Source: Nocardiopsis eucommiae
Lineage (GTDB): Bacteria > Actinomycetota > Actinomycetes > Streptosporangiales > Streptosporangiaceae
Direction: 5' to 3'
Assembly: GCA_018388625.1 (NCBI GenBank)
Contig: CP074402.1
Coordinates: forward strand, 4,154,001-4,218,000
DNA: 64,000 nucleotides
Shown in pieces: positions 10,154 to 19,653 of the stretch (the stretch's first letter is position 1; every line of letters begins with the position of its first letter). The translations under genes and the position numbers were made by a program. Below the pieces are notes generated by a model. The model had not been told where the DNA came from, ran no database searches, and saw nothing but the letters and a program-made list of their open reading frames with translations.

Positions 10154-11277
10154 TCAGGATGATGGGGAAACACTCAGGACCGACGCCTCGTCGTCGATCC
10201 ACACGCTCTGCCGGTCGGGCGTCACCGTCAGCCCGAACCGGCCCGGGTCCAGGCGACCGGCCTCCCGCCAGAGACCGTGGGCCCGTTCGAGCTCGTCGGC
10301 CAGGAACCGGGGACCCTTCTGGCGGACCTCGGACCTCCCGAACCTGGGTTCGCCCGGCGTACGCAGGAGGGCCCAGGAACCCGTGGCCGGGTCCACGAGG
10401 CACAGGGACACCGTGTGACCCGCTCCGTGGCGCACGGCCCGCCCCACCCCGGGGAGGAGGAGCCCCGCCGCGAACACCGCCGAGGGGTCGAGGAGGTCGC
10501 CGCGACCCAGATCGGAACCGCGAACGGCCCGGTCCGCCTCGGGCCGCAGACTCCGTGACAGACGGTTCCAGAGCGCGAGCCCGCCCTGATGGCCCTCGCC
10601 CGCCCTCAGCGGCGAGAACCGGCCCCTCGCCACGCCGTCCGGGCCCACACGCAGGTCGGCCAGGGCCAGTTGCAGGGACGCGTCGCCCCACGGGACGAGG
10701 ACCCGTCCGCCGGGCTGGCACCGGCGTATCCAGGCGTAGGGGATCCGATCGACCGGCGCGAAGCCCAGCACGCGGTCGCAGGGCGCCCGCTCCGGCCACC
10801 CCGCGTCGGTGTCGACGCTGACCACACGCGGTTCGAGCCCGGCGGAGGCCAGGCGGACACGGACGTGCTCGGATCGCGCGAAGCCCGACTCCACCGTGGT
10901 GACCGCGTCGTCGCCGAGCCGCATCGTGAGGAGCCCGGCGCAGTAGCCGCTGCCGGAGCCGACCTCCAGGACCTGCATTCCCGGTGTGGCCCGGGAGGCA
11001 CCCAGGACCTCGGCCGCCAGCGAGGGGGAGCACACTGCGACACGGACCCGCCGCGTCCGTTCCTCCCCTGTGGCTCCAGGATCTGGGAGTCGGCGTAGGC
11101 CCCGCGAAGCCACCCGTCCTCGTCCTCGTACCGGTCGAGCCGCACTCCCTCGGAGTCCTCGAACCGATCGGGCACGAAGAGGTGACGCGGCAGGGCCTCG
11201 AAGGAGGACCGCCACTCCATCGGTAACAGGCCCCGTGTCAGGAGCCGCCCGACGAGGTCCTTCCGGTGGGAGGTCAC
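10154..11277 (-). CDS. Protein-L-isoaspartate O-methyltransferase-like protein with C-terminal extension (frameshift near 11082)
   Basis: About 374 residues after repair. N-terminal part (MTSHRKDLVGRLLTRGLL, EALPRHLFVPDRF, YADSQILEP) and SAM-binding motif MQVLEVGSGSGYCAGLL are those of PCMT-type methyltransferases, which methylate isoaspartyl residues. The catalytic domain is followed by about 150 extra residues ending RFGLTVTPDRQSVWIDD, an extension seen in the PCMT homologues linked to ribosomal peptide maturation rather than in housekeeping Pcm. The frame breaks at a GGGG run; one added G joins LEPQG to EERTRRVRVAV. GTG start; a small frame upstream ends in a GTGA overlap. No ATP-grasp or lanthipeptide enzyme is present nearby, so a peptide substrate is conjecture. 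Confidence 0.75.
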
Positions 11278-11522
11278 GGACGCCCCCGTTCACCAGCTCC
11301 GACGGGTCGAGGGCCGTTTCTCGCGAGGGTCTGTTTCGCTGGTGCGTTCGACTCCGTGTCTCGGTTTTCAAGGTGGACGGACTCCATCCGCCGCGGTCCG
11401 GACCCAATCAGGGTCTTGAGTCCATTACACGGCCGTTCGTTCTGGGTAAGGATGAACAGGAACATGGGAACCCGATCACCCTTCCTCGCGGAATCCCGAA
11501 CGGATATACACCGGTGGTATGA

Positions 11523-12998
11523 ATGCCAAAACACCTGGCCCACGCGGCACTGAGGCCACCACTTCCATTCTGGAGCCGCATGGACGTCCGCCGCTCCCTC
11601 ACGGAACGGGACGCGGGGAGGCTCTTCGGCCTCCTTCGGCAGCACACCGGCGCGAGCCAACAGGTGATCGGATCAGCCGTTGACATGGCACAGCCCCACG
11701 TGAGCGCGATCATGTCGGGGCGCAGGTCCGTCACCGCGCTCAACACGTGGCTGCGTGTCGCGGACGGCCTGGAGATGCCCACCCAGGCCAGACGTGCCCT
11801 CGGACTCGCCGATGGCCCGGAAAGGCATGATCATGTGGGTCCCGGGACAGAACTGTCTCCACAGCATGGCGAATTCTCTCCCTCCACCACAACGGCGGGG
11901 GACATCGCCGAGATCACGTTGAGGGACCTGATGAAACGCAGAGACGCTTTCGCCGTCGGCGGAGGATTGATCGCTGGCGCCGCCCTGACGGAGCTGGTCG
12001 AACGCTGGTTGGCGCCGCGCGCCGCGGGACCGGTGAACGGTCGGAATTCGATCGGGGAACTGGAACTCGAAAGGATCGAGGCCGCCACGGTCTGCCTGAG
12101 GCACTGGCGCGAGAGGTGGCGGATGGGGACGCGGAGGAAGGCGGTGATCGGCCAGCTCTCCGAGGTCTCCGAACTCGTGGAGAACCCGCAGGGCGCCCAG
12201 GTGCAGTCGAGGCTCTTCGCCGTGATGGCGGAGCTCGCCAAGATCGTGGCGTCGATGTCCTTCGACTCCGGGGACCACGCCACCGCGCAGCGCTACTACG
12301 GAATCTCGCTCCGGGCCCTGCAACAGGCCGGGCCCGAACACCGGGCCTACGGCATCGGCGTCCTGGCCGACATGGCCCGCCAGATGCTCGACCTGCACCG
12401 TCCCGAGGACGCGCTCGACCTCATCCGGCTGGCCCTCGACAAGTCCGAGTCCCTCGGACTGGCACCCGTCGCCCGCTCCCTGTTACGCACGCGGGAGGCG
12501 TGGTCCTACGCGCACATGGGCCGGGCCGCGGCCTTCCGCCGCTCCGTCCACCAGGCCGAGGACCTGTTCGCGCAGGGAGGGGACGACCTGCCCCTGTGGG
12601 CCAGGAGCTTCAACGGCGCGGAACTCTCGGGGGTGATCGGCGCCCGCTACCGGGACCTGGGTCGGCTCCAGGACGAGCCCGCGGAGAGGCGCCGGTACGC
12701 GGAGGTGTCGACCGAGTACCTCCTGCGGGCCCTGGAATCACGGGGTGACGACCAGGAGAAGGGACGCGCGTTCGACCAGGTCGGGTTGGGCCGGACCTAC
12801 CTGGTGCTCGGTGAGCCCGCCGCCTCCGCCGCGTCGGTGCGCAGTGTGCTGGGATCCCGTTCGGCCATCGGGTCGGGGCGCGTACGGCGACGGATCGAGG
12901 ACTGGCACACCGAAGCGGCCGTCCTGCACCGGGACCCGGACGTGGCGCAGCTGCGCGAGGAGCTCTCCTTTACCCTGCTTCCACTGCCCCGAACGTGA
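11523..12998 (+). CDS. XRE-family HTH regulator with TPR-like C-terminal half
   Basis: 491 residues. N-terminal helix-turn-helix (about residues 19-80: RLFGLLRQHTGASQQVIGSAV, then MAQPHVSAIMSGRRSVTAL) preceded by FWSRMDVRRSLTERD, the standard opening of a large actinomycete family. A linker contains one hydrophobic stretch (AVGGGLIAGAALTELV, about 141-156), then helical repeats resembling TPRs fill residues 200-480. Such proteins act as developmental or antibiotic-related regulators in Streptomyces, but the ligand is unknown. Divergent from the methyltransferase gene; a SLOG-like gene follows after 10 bases. The intergenic AT-rich stretch upstream probably holds both promoters. Confidence 0.85.
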   Translation: MPKHLAHAALRPPLPFWSRMDVRRSLTERDAGRLFGLLRQHTGASQQVIGSAVDMAQPHVSAIMSGRRSVTALNTWLRVADGLEMPTQARRALGLADGPERHDHVGPGTELSPQHGEFSPSTTTAGDIAEITLRDLMKRRDAFAVGGGLIAGAALTELVERWLAPRAAGPVNGRNSIGELELERIEAATVCLRHWRERWRMGTRRKAVIGQLSEVSELVENPQGAQVQSRLFAVMAELAKIVASMSFDSGDHATAQRYYGISLRALQQAGPEHRAYGIGVLADMARQMLDLHRPEDALDLIRLALDKSESLGLAPVARSLLRTREAWSYAHMGRAAAFRRSVHQAEDLFAQGGDDLPLWARSFNGAELSGVIGARYRDLGRLQDEPAERRRYAEVSTEYLLRALESRGDDQEKGRAFDQVGLGRTYLVLGEPAASAASVRSVLGSRSAIGSGRVRRRIEDWHTEAAVLHRDPDVAQLREELSFTLLPLPRT

Positions 12999-13008
12999 AA
13001 GGGATGCT

Positions 13009-13490
13009 GTGACACGGATAGGTATCACCGGACATTCGAACCTGACAGGGAACAGTGCGCAGGTCGTGAGGGGGCACTGGCCGACGCCCTCGCCCCGTAC
13101 AGCGACGGGGAGCTGGTGGGGATCTCGTGCCTGGCTCGTGGCGCGGACCAGCTGTTCGCGTCGGCGGTTCTGGAGGCGGGCGGGCGCGTGGAGGTGGTCC
13201 TTCCCTCGGCTGACTACCGCGAGAACAAGGTCAAGCCGCACGAACGAGACTCGTTCGACGAGCTGCTCATCCGCGCCGACTCGGTCCGCTACATGCCGCA
13301 CCGCAGTGCGGGCCGTGCGGCGTACGAAGCCGCGAACCGGACCCTGATGTCCCAGGCGGACCGACTCTTCGCGGTGTGGGACGGTCAACCGGCCGACGGC
13401 CACGGCGGGACCGGGGACGCCGTGGAGACCGCCCGTCAGCGAGGGCTGCCGGTCGAGGTGATCTGGCCGGACGGCGTGCGGCGCGGCTGA
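13009..13490 (+). CDS. SLOG/LOG-fold (Rossmann-like) protein (frameshift near 13073)
   Basis: About 160 residues after repair, from a GTG preceded by AAAGGGA. Reads TRIGITGHSNLTG, then (after adding one G to a run of five) RGALADALAPYSDGELVGISCLARGADQLFA, EVVLPSADYRENKVKP, AAYEAANRTLMSQADRLFAVWDG and GGTGDAVETARQRGLPV. The GITGHS opening, the GADQLFA segment and the terminal GGTGD are the nucleotide-binding pattern of SLOG/LOG-superfamily proteins, thought to sense or process nucleotide-like ligands. It is downstream of, and probably co-transcribed with, the XRE/TPR regulator, so it may supply or sense that regulator's signal. That link is inference. Confidence 0.7.
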
Positions 13491-14140
13491 GGACCCCGTG
13501 GCTCACCCCATCCCTCCCCCGGACCGAGGAGTCTCCGACACGCACACCGGGGACTCCGTCGAGCATGGCCAGGCCGTGGACCGGCGTGGCCGCGCCGTGG
13601 GGGTTTCCACGGCCTTGCTCACAACCTAGCCCCCGGGACCCGCCCGTGTCCGCGTTTTCCCGAAACTCGGCCGAGGGCGGGGTCCCAGGCACAGGAGCGA
13701 CACACACCCGACGCGTGCCACCGGCGCGGCGGGCCGCTCGCCGCGCCCACCGGTGCCCCGCTCCGTGGCACGGACCGACCGTCACTCCCGCCGGAACACA
13801 CCCCTCCCCTCACGCCACTCCTGATCACCGAGACCACCCGCGCCACACCGCACGCCACCCGAATCCCGGCGCGCCCCGTGGCGCCGTCCGCCGCGGACCA
13901 CCTAGCCTTCACTTCTCCCCCACTGTCACCGTCCACGGAACCCGGTTCCGTCGTGGCCACATCCGGACACGGAGAGCGAGTGAGTCGTGACAGGAAAAGC
14001 GGGCTTCACGTGGCAAGGCCGTCAAACCAGACGATTCCGAACCCCTGCGGCACGGGGCCTTCCACATTGACAGTTCCGGGCGCCCCGATCTCCAATATCG
14101 CCACATATCCGAAGCCTCACCCCCGCTCTACGGAGGCATC
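13491..14140. other. Long intergenic region before the carboxypeptidase gene
   Basis: About 650 bases. Open frames here are Pro/Arg/Ser/Thr-rich shadows without a ribosome site and with codon positions that do not show actinomycete bias. The last 150 bases are AT-richer and contain a TTGACA (14067-14072) but no matching -10 at good spacing. I see no gene. Confidence 0.5.
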
Positions 14141-15402
14141 GTGTCCCTCACCCCCGTTCGAAGAACACTGGTCCCGGTCGCCGCGAGCGCCCTCCTGCTC
14201 GGGCTGCTGACACCGGGCGGCGCGACCGCCGAACCCTCCTACGACCTGTACGAGATCTCCGGTGTGACCACCGCCGAGGAACGGTCGCGGATAGCCGCGT
14301 CCGGCGTGGCCATCGACCACGTCGGGGAGGAGTCCGTCCTGGTGACCGGTTCGGTGCACGACATGGCGGAGCTCGGCGAGCTCGGCTACGCCGCCGAGCC
14401 GTACGCCCTCCCCGAGACCTTCGCCAACCCCGATCCGGGCTACACGACCTACCCGGAACTGCTGGAGATCATCGACGACCTCGTCGCGGCCCATCCCGAC
14501 ATCGCCGCGCAGGAGGTGTACGGGCAGTCCCACGAGGGCCGCGACCTCGTCGCGGTGAAGATCAGCGACAACGTGTCCGTGGACGAGGACCAGCCCGAGG
14601 TGCTGTTCACCCACTCCCAGCACGCCCGCGAGCACCTGACCGTGGAGATGGCGATCTACCTGATGCGCCTGCTCACCGACGGGTACGGCGAGGACGAGCG
14701 TGTGACCGGTCTGGTGGACAGCCGGGAGATCTGGATCCTGCCGAACGTCAACCCGGACGGCAGCGAGTACGACATGGCGGGTGACACCTGGCGGGACTGG
14801 CGCAAGAACCGCTCCCCCAACGAGGGGTCCTCCGCGATCGGCACCGACCTCAACCGCAACTGGGCCCACAACTGGGGCTGCTGCAACGGCTCCTCGGGCG
14901 ACCCGAGCAGCATCACCTACCGGGGGGACTCCGCCGAGTCGGCCCCGAGGTCCAAGCCGTCGCGGACTTCGTGCGCGGTCGCGTGGTGGACGGCGAGCAG
15001 CAGATCACCAGCGCCATCGACTTCCACACCTACAGCGAGCTCATCCTGTGGCCGTACGGGTACACGTACGACGAGGTCACCGACGGCATGAACCGCGAGG
15101 AGTACGACACCCACCGCGCCCTGGGCGAGTACATGGCCGAGGCCAACGGCTACACGCCCCAGCAGTCCAGCGATCTCTACGTCACGGACGGGTCCATCAA
15201 CGACTGGCTTTGGGCCGACCAGGGCATCGTGAACTACACGTACGAGATGTATCCGAAATCGCCCCAGGACGGCGGCTTCTACCCACCCTCCTCGGTGATC
15301 GAACGCGAGACCGCCCGCAACGAGGAGGCCGTGCTGCGCCTGCTCGACTACGCGGACTGCCCCTATCGCATCATCGGCGAGGAGGAGGCCTACTGCTCCT
15401 GA
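14141..15402 (+). CDS. Secreted M14 zinc carboxypeptidase (frameshift near 14944)
   Basis: About 420 residues after repair; GTG start with GGAGG. Signal peptide about residues 1-30 ending GGATA. A short propeptide-like region is followed by the M14 domain: YTTYPELLEIIDDL, THSQHAREHLTVEM (zinc ligands His and Glu in HAxE form), LPNVNPDGSEYD, RKNRSP, GTDLNRNW, then after the break SAIDFHTYSELILWPYG (third zinc ligand) and NYTYEMYP (catalytic Glu). This orders all catalytic residues of metallocarboxypeptidases, which remove C-terminal residues from peptides outside the cell. Adding one C in a CCCC run restores SAPEVQAVADFV. Single-gene unit with its own terminator. Confidence 0.88.
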
Positions 15403-15432
15403 CCTCGTGGTCGGGGCCCGGGCGACAGAACG

Positions 15433-15475
15433 CCCCCTCGCGCGTGCCGAGATAAGGTCCGCACGCGCGAGGGGG
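15433..15475 (+). terminator. Terminator of the carboxypeptidase gene
   Basis: CCCCCTCGCGCGTGC and GCACGCGCGAGGGGG (15 bp perfect) around a 13-base loop. Confidence 0.8.
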
Positions 15476-15607
15476 TTCGCTCTTGTCCGGACCCCGGGAA
15501 CGCCCGGGGTCCGGTGGCGGAACCGGGGGTGGCGCTGAGCCAGCGAAGAACGTCACCACCCCCGGGGCTGGTGCGGGCCCCCACCTGCCGGTCGCGGAGG
15601 GGCCCGT

Positions 15608-15642
15608 GCCACGGGGTCGGGGTGCAGGTCCGACCCCGTGGC
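15608..15642 (-). terminator. Terminator of the hyi-glxR-gcl operon
   Basis: GCCACGGGGTCGG and CCGACCCCGTGGC (13 bp perfect) around a 9-base loop, about 40 bases beyond the gcl stop. Confidence 0.75.
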
Positions 15643-15683
15643 GGTCTGTGGGGCCCGGTCGCCGGAGCGGCCGGGCCTGGGAG

Positions 15684-17398
15684 CTACTCGCCGGGCAGCG
15701 GCTCGAACTCCCTGACGGCGTTGATGGCCGGACCGTGCGGAGTGTTGGCCTCGCGCTCGATCATGATCTCGACCAGCACCGGGCGGGAGGTGGACTGTGC
15801 CTCCTTGCGGGCCCACTCCAGGGACTCCCGGATCTCCCCCGGCTCCCAGACGCGACGGCCGGAGCAGCCGTAGGCCTCCATCAGCTTCACGCTGTCGGTG
15901 CCGTACTCGTCGTAGTGGATGTCCACCTGGTAGTTCATGTCGAACGGGATCGACGCCTGGCGGATCAGGCCCAGGTACTCGTTGTTGAGCATGATGATCA
16001 CGTACGGCACGTTGTACTGGGCCGCGACCGCGAGTTCCTCGACCATGTACTGGAAGCCGTAGTCGCCGACGATGCCGACCACCTCGGCGTCCGGCTCGGT
16101 GTGCTTGAGGGCCTTCTTGACGCCGATGGCCGCCGGGATCTCCCAGCCGAGCGGGCCCGCCTGACCGCAGATCTGGTAGTGGCGCGGCTTGTACGCCTTC
16201 TGGTGCTGGCCGCCCCAGATCTGGTAGAGGCCGATGGCGGTGACGAAGTAGGTGTCCTCGTCGAAGACCTCGTTGATCTCCTTGTAGACGCGGGGCGCCT
16301 TCACGGGGACGGTGTCGAAGTCCTCGCGGCGGGTCAGGGTGGTCTTGAGCTCGTTGACCCGCTCGATCCACGCGCCGACGTTCGCCTTGGCGTCGCGGCG
16401 CCTGGCGGCGGCCAGCAGCTCCCGGAGGAACAGCCCGGCGTCGGAGACCACGCCGAGGTCGGGTTCGAAGACCCGGCCGATCTGGGTGGCCTCGATGTCC
16501 ACGTGGATGAACGTGCGCTCGCCCCGGTAGACGTCGATCTGGCCGGTGTGGCGGTCCGCGAAGCGCGCCCCCACGGCCAGGACCAGGTCCGACTCCAGGA
16601 AGGAGGCGTTGCCGTAGCGCTGGGAGGTCTGCACGCCGGTCATGCCGGAGTACAGGGGCGAGTCCTCGTCGAAGGAGCCCTTGCCCATGAGGGTGACCTG
16701 GACCGGGACCTGGAGGTGCTCGGCCAGCGCGCGCAGGTCCTCGGAGGCCTCGGCCAGGATCACCCCGCCACCGGCGAGGATGAGCGGGCGCTCGGCCGCG
16801 AGCAGCAGGTCCAGGGCGCGCTCGACCCGGGGCAGGTGCGGCTCGACCGTGTTGATCTTGAGCGCGGCGTCCAGCTCGGGGTCGTACTCGATGAGCTGCT
16901 GGGCGACGTCCACCGGGATGTCGACGAGTACGGGGCCCGGACGGCCCTCCTGCGCGATCCGGAAGGCCTCACGGAAGATCCACGGGGCGGTGGCCGCCTC
17001 CTTGATCTGGACGGCCCACTTGGTGACGGGCTTGGCGATCTCGACGATGTCGACCGCCTGGAAGCCCTCCTTGTCCAGCAGGTCGGTGCGCTGCTGGCCG
17101 GTGATGCACACGATCGGGACGGAGTCCGCGATGGCGGTGTACAGGCCGGTGATCATGTTGGTTCCGGCGGGGCCGGAGGTGCCGATGGCCACGCCGACCC
17201 TGCCGGTCGTGCGCGACCAGCCGTCGGCCATGTGGGTGGCGCCCTCCTCGTGGCGGACGGTCAGGTGCTCGATGCCGCCCACCTCCTCCATCGCTTTGTA
17301 GAGGGGAGGATCGCCGCGCCGGGGCAGCCGAAGGCGGTGTCGACGCCCTCGTCCTTGAGGACCTCCACGACGGCGTTCATCGCGGGCATTTTCGCCAT
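15684..17398 (-). CDS. gcl: Glyoxylate carboligase (ThDP enzyme; frameshift near 17311)
   Basis: About 571 residues after repair; ATG preceded by GAAGGG. Joins two glyoxylates into tartronate semialdehyde with CO2 release. The N-terminus MAKMPAMNAVVEVLKDEG and FGCPGAAILPLYKAM follow the E. coli enzyme residue for residue; later come GTSGPAGTNMITGLY, GRPGPVLVD, and the ThDP motif VGIVGDYGFQYM. Adding one C to the CCCC run restores ILPLYKAMEEVGG. Notably, residue 51 is Glu (RHEEGATHM), where the well-studied E. coli enzyme has Val. Downstream of glxR and hyi in the same orientation, separated from glxR by 217 bases carrying hairpins. Likely under the IclR-type operator before hyi. Confidence 0.9.
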
Positions 17399-17402
17399 GG
17401 GA

Positions 17403-17560
17403 GCGAACCCTTCAGTGCTGGGGTGGTGGGAAGTGCCGGGGCGCCCCGGGGTGGGGGCGCCCCGACCATCCGGGGTGAGTGCCAGGGGTGGGCGGTGCGA
17501 CCGCCTGCCTTCCGGGTGGGCCAACACCCGGAGGCGGCGCACCGCCCCGGTCATACGGAG
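17403..17560. repeat. Structured intergenic element, copy B
   Basis: Lies in the glxR-gcl gap, ending 4 bases before the gcl start. Shares GCGAACCCTTCAGTGCT (17403-17419), GGCCAACACCCG (17519-17530) and GGTCATACGGAG (17549-17560) with copy A at 9519-9641, in a different order. The middle block sits in the loop and stem of a nested hairpin: GGGCGGTGCG (17490-17499) with CGCACCGCCC (17538-17547), then CCGCCT/AGGCGG, then CCGGGTG/CACCCGG. A further GGGGCGCCCC-type hairpin lies at about 17439-17464. On the minus strand the first block includes the gcl ribosome site. Confidence 0.55.
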
Positions 17561-17615
17561 CTGTGTGGCCGGAGGTGACGCTGGTGGTTCCGGGACCGCC
17601 GGGGCGGCCGGGGTC

Positions 17616-18506
17616 CTACTCGCCGTCGCGGCCGGAGAGCTGCTCGACGATCTTGAGCAGGGCCGAGTGGTCGAGACCGCCGTGGCCCTGGTTCTTGAGC
17701 GCGGCCACGTACTGCGCCACCTGGGACCCCAGCGGGATCGCCACACCGGCGGCGCTCGCGGAGTCGGTGATGATGCGCATGTCCTTGTCGTGCAGGGCGA
17801 TCCGGAAGCCGGGGGCGAAGTCGCGCTCGCGCATGCCCCGGCCCTTGCGCTGGAGCACGGTGCTGCCCGCGAGCCCGCCGCCCAGGACCTCCAGGCCGGA
17901 CTCGGTGTCCACGCCGTGGGCCTCCAGGAAGACCAGGGCCTCGGCGAGGAGCTGGATGTTGCCCGCGACGATGAGCTGGTTGGCGGCCTTGACGGTCTGT
18001 CCGGAGCCGCTGGGGCCGACCAGGACCGGGGTGGTGCCCAGGACGTCGAAGACGGGGCGCGCCGCCTCGAAGTCCTCGGCCGCGCCGCCGACCATGATGG
18101 ACAGCTTGGCCTCGATCGCACCGGCCTCGCCGCCGCTGACCGGGGCGTCCAGGACGCGCAGGCCGCGTTCGGCACCGGCCGCCGCCAGCTCGCGGGCGAC
18201 GTCGGGGCGGATGGTGCTCATGTCGATGACGAGGGTGCCGGGTTTGGCGTGGTCGTAGACGCCGCCCTCACCGCGCAGGACCTGGTCGACGTCCGGGGAG
18301 TCCGGGACCATCGTGATGACCACGTCGGCGTCGGAGACGGCCTCGGCGACGCTCCCGCCGCGCAGGCCGCCCTCAGCGACCAGGGCGTCCACCCGGGCGC
18401 TGCTGCGGTTGACGCCGGTGACGGTGTGGCCCGCGCGGACGAGGTTGACGGCCATGGGCAGGCCCATGATGCCCAGGCCGATGAAGGCGATCTTCTTGGC
18501 GGCCAT
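17616..18506 (-). CDS. glxR: 2-hydroxy-3-oxopropionate (tartronate semialdehyde) reductase
   Basis: 296 residues; ATG preceded by AAAGGGG. Reduces tartronate semialdehyde to D-glycerate with NAD(P)H. Rossmann motif IAFIGLGIMGLPMAVNLVRAG at the N-terminus; the substrate-binding motif VLDAPVSGGEAGA (about 117-129); catalytic Lys in SGQTVKAANQL (about residue 171). Length and motif order are those of the beta-hydroxyacid dehydrogenase family, and the position between hyi and gcl fixes the substrate. 3-hydroxyisobutyrate dehydrogenase is the main alternative in isolation. Confidence 0.92.
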   Translation of the reverse strand: MAAKKIAFIGLGIMGLPMAVNLVRAGHTVTGVNRSSARVDALVAEGGLRGGSVAEAVSDADVVITMVPDSPDVDQVLRGEGGVYDHAKPGTLVIDMSTIRPDVARELAAAGAERGLRVLDAPVSGGEAGAIEAKLSIMVGGAAEDFEAARPVFDVLGTTPVLVGPSGSGQTVKAANQLIVAGNIQLLAEALVFLEAHGVDTESGLEVLGGGLAGSTVLQRKGRGMRERDFAPGFRIALHDKDMRIITDSASAAGVAIPLGSQVAQYVAALKNQGHGGLDHSALLKIVEQLSGRDGE

Positions 18507-18583
18507 GACGGCCCCTTTCAGGCTGTGGTGTGGCTGGTCGTGCTGTGGCTGGTGCGGTGAGGGTAACCGCTGGGACCGGTGGG

Positions 18584-19381
18584 TCAGTCGCGCCAGCCGA
18601 AGCTCTCGGCGCTGGGCACGGTCGGCTTGTACTCCAGGCCGACCAGGCCCCGGTAGCCGCCCGCCTGGGCGGCGGTGAGGAGTTCGTCGAGGGGCAGGGC
18701 GCCGGTGCCGGGCTCGCCGCGTCCGGGGGCGTCGGCGATCTGGATGTGCCCGAACTCGGCGGCGTGGTCGCGGACGACGGCGGCCACGTCCTCGCCGTTG
18801 ACGGCCAGGTGGAAGAAGTCGGCGAGGAGGGCGACGTTCTCGGCCCCGGCCTCCCTGACCTTCGCGACGAAGGCGAGGCCCTCGGCGGCGGTCTTGAGCG
18901 GGTAGTCCTCGGAGCCGCTGATGGGCTCGACGAGGACGGTGCCGCCGACCTTGGCCACGGCGTCGGCGGCGGCCACCGCGTTGCGCACGGCGAGGCGGTC
19001 CTGCTCGGCGGGGTCCACGCCGTCCTGGCGCAGGCCGTAGAGGGCGTTGAAGCCGGTGGTGCCGGTGCGCTCCGCGATCTGCGCGACCACCTCGGCGTTG
19101 GCGAGGAACTCGTCGGCGCGGGAGGGGTGGGAGAGGACGCCGCGGTCGGGGCCGGGGAGCTGGCCGGCGAAGAAGTTGAGGCCGCTCAGACGCACGTCCG
19201 CGTCGTCGAGGGCGGCGACGAAGGCGTCGATCTCCGCCTGCGCCGGGGTGGCGCTCTCGAAGGGCCACCAGAACTCGACGGCGTGGAAGCCCGCGTCGCG
19301 TGCGGCCCGGGGGCGCTCGTTGACGGGGAGCTCGGTGAACAGCAGGGAGCAGTTCACCGTGTACCCGAGCGTGTGGCTCAT
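18584..19381 (-). CDS. hyi: Hydroxypyruvate isomerase
   Basis: 265 residues; ATG preceded by GGAGG. TIM-barrel of the xylose-isomerase-like family that interconverts hydroxypyruvate and tartronate semialdehyde. Visible landmarks: VNCSLLFTELP, AVEFWWPFE (metal-binding Glu), GLNFFAGQLPGPDRG, VLVEPISGSEDYPL (catalytic Glu), ADFFHLAVNGED, HIQIADAPGRGEPGTG and the final LEYKP (second catalytic Glu). First gene of the hyi-glxR-gcl operon; a pair of IclR-type operator sequences lies between 19402 and 19437, just upstream. Confidence 0.92.
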   Translation of the reverse strand: MSHTLGYTVNCSLLFTELPVNERPRAARDAGFHAVEFWWPFESATPAQAEIDAFVAALDDADVRLSGLNFFAGQLPGPDRGVLSHPSRADEFLANAEVVAQIAERTGTTGFNALYGLRQDGVDPAEQDRLAVRNAVAAADAVAKVGGTVLVEPISGSEDYPLKTAAEGLAFVAKVREAGAENVALLADFFHLAVNGEDVAAVVRDHAAEFGHIQIADAPGRGEPGTGALPLDELLTAAQAGGYRGLVGLEYKPTVPSAESFGWRD

Positions 19382-19401
19382 GCGTTGCCTCCGAGATCCA
19401 C

Positions 19402-19437
19402 TTCCGTATTGCGGAAAGTAGTTTTCACTTTAAGGAA
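19402..19437. promoter_or_regulatory. IclR/AllR-type operator pair upstream of hyi
   Basis: TTCCGTATTGCGGAA (19402-19416) has perfect TTCCG/CGGAA arms. A weaker copy, TTTCACTTTAAGGAA (19423-19437), starts 21 bases away, 10 of 15 positions matching the consensus. Same motif precedes the uricase, allantoinase, IclR and malate synthase genes. Confidence 0.75.
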
Positions 19438-19653
19438 TGATCTGAGTGTGGGCCGGACCACCGCCACTTGTCAACCACCCCGCCGGGCCAACCTCCCCGC
19501 CGCCCCCGCGCGCACCCCCGCCGCCATCCCCGCCGAACGCCGAGGTCACGACCCCACCCATCCCGGGAGCCTCATGAGGGAGCAGGAACTTCCTCTTTTC
19601 TTCGCCCCAGGCCACAGTTTCAACTGTTTTTCCGATTTCTCCCCTTGCGAGTG

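Noticed and set aside
9660..13490. A complete RiPP gene cluster around the methyltransferase
   Set aside because: No ATP-grasp, lanthionine synthetase, dehydratase, transporter or protease; precursor candidate has poor coding statistics.
14067..14110. Promoter with TTGACA before the carboxypeptidase gene
   Set aside because: Nearest -10-like sequence is 20-21 bases away, too far for confidence.
13376..14210. Two plus-strand frames between the SLOG gene and the carboxypeptidase gene
   Set aside because: Low-complexity Arg/Pro/Thr composition, no ribosome site, and no domain; the second overlaps the carboxypeptidase start.
15483..18560. Open frame of 1025 codons on the plus strand
   Set aside because: Antisense to gcl and glxR, which have clear domains. 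It is a mirror of high-GC codon bias, rich in Val, Asp, Gly and Leu, without recognisable domains.
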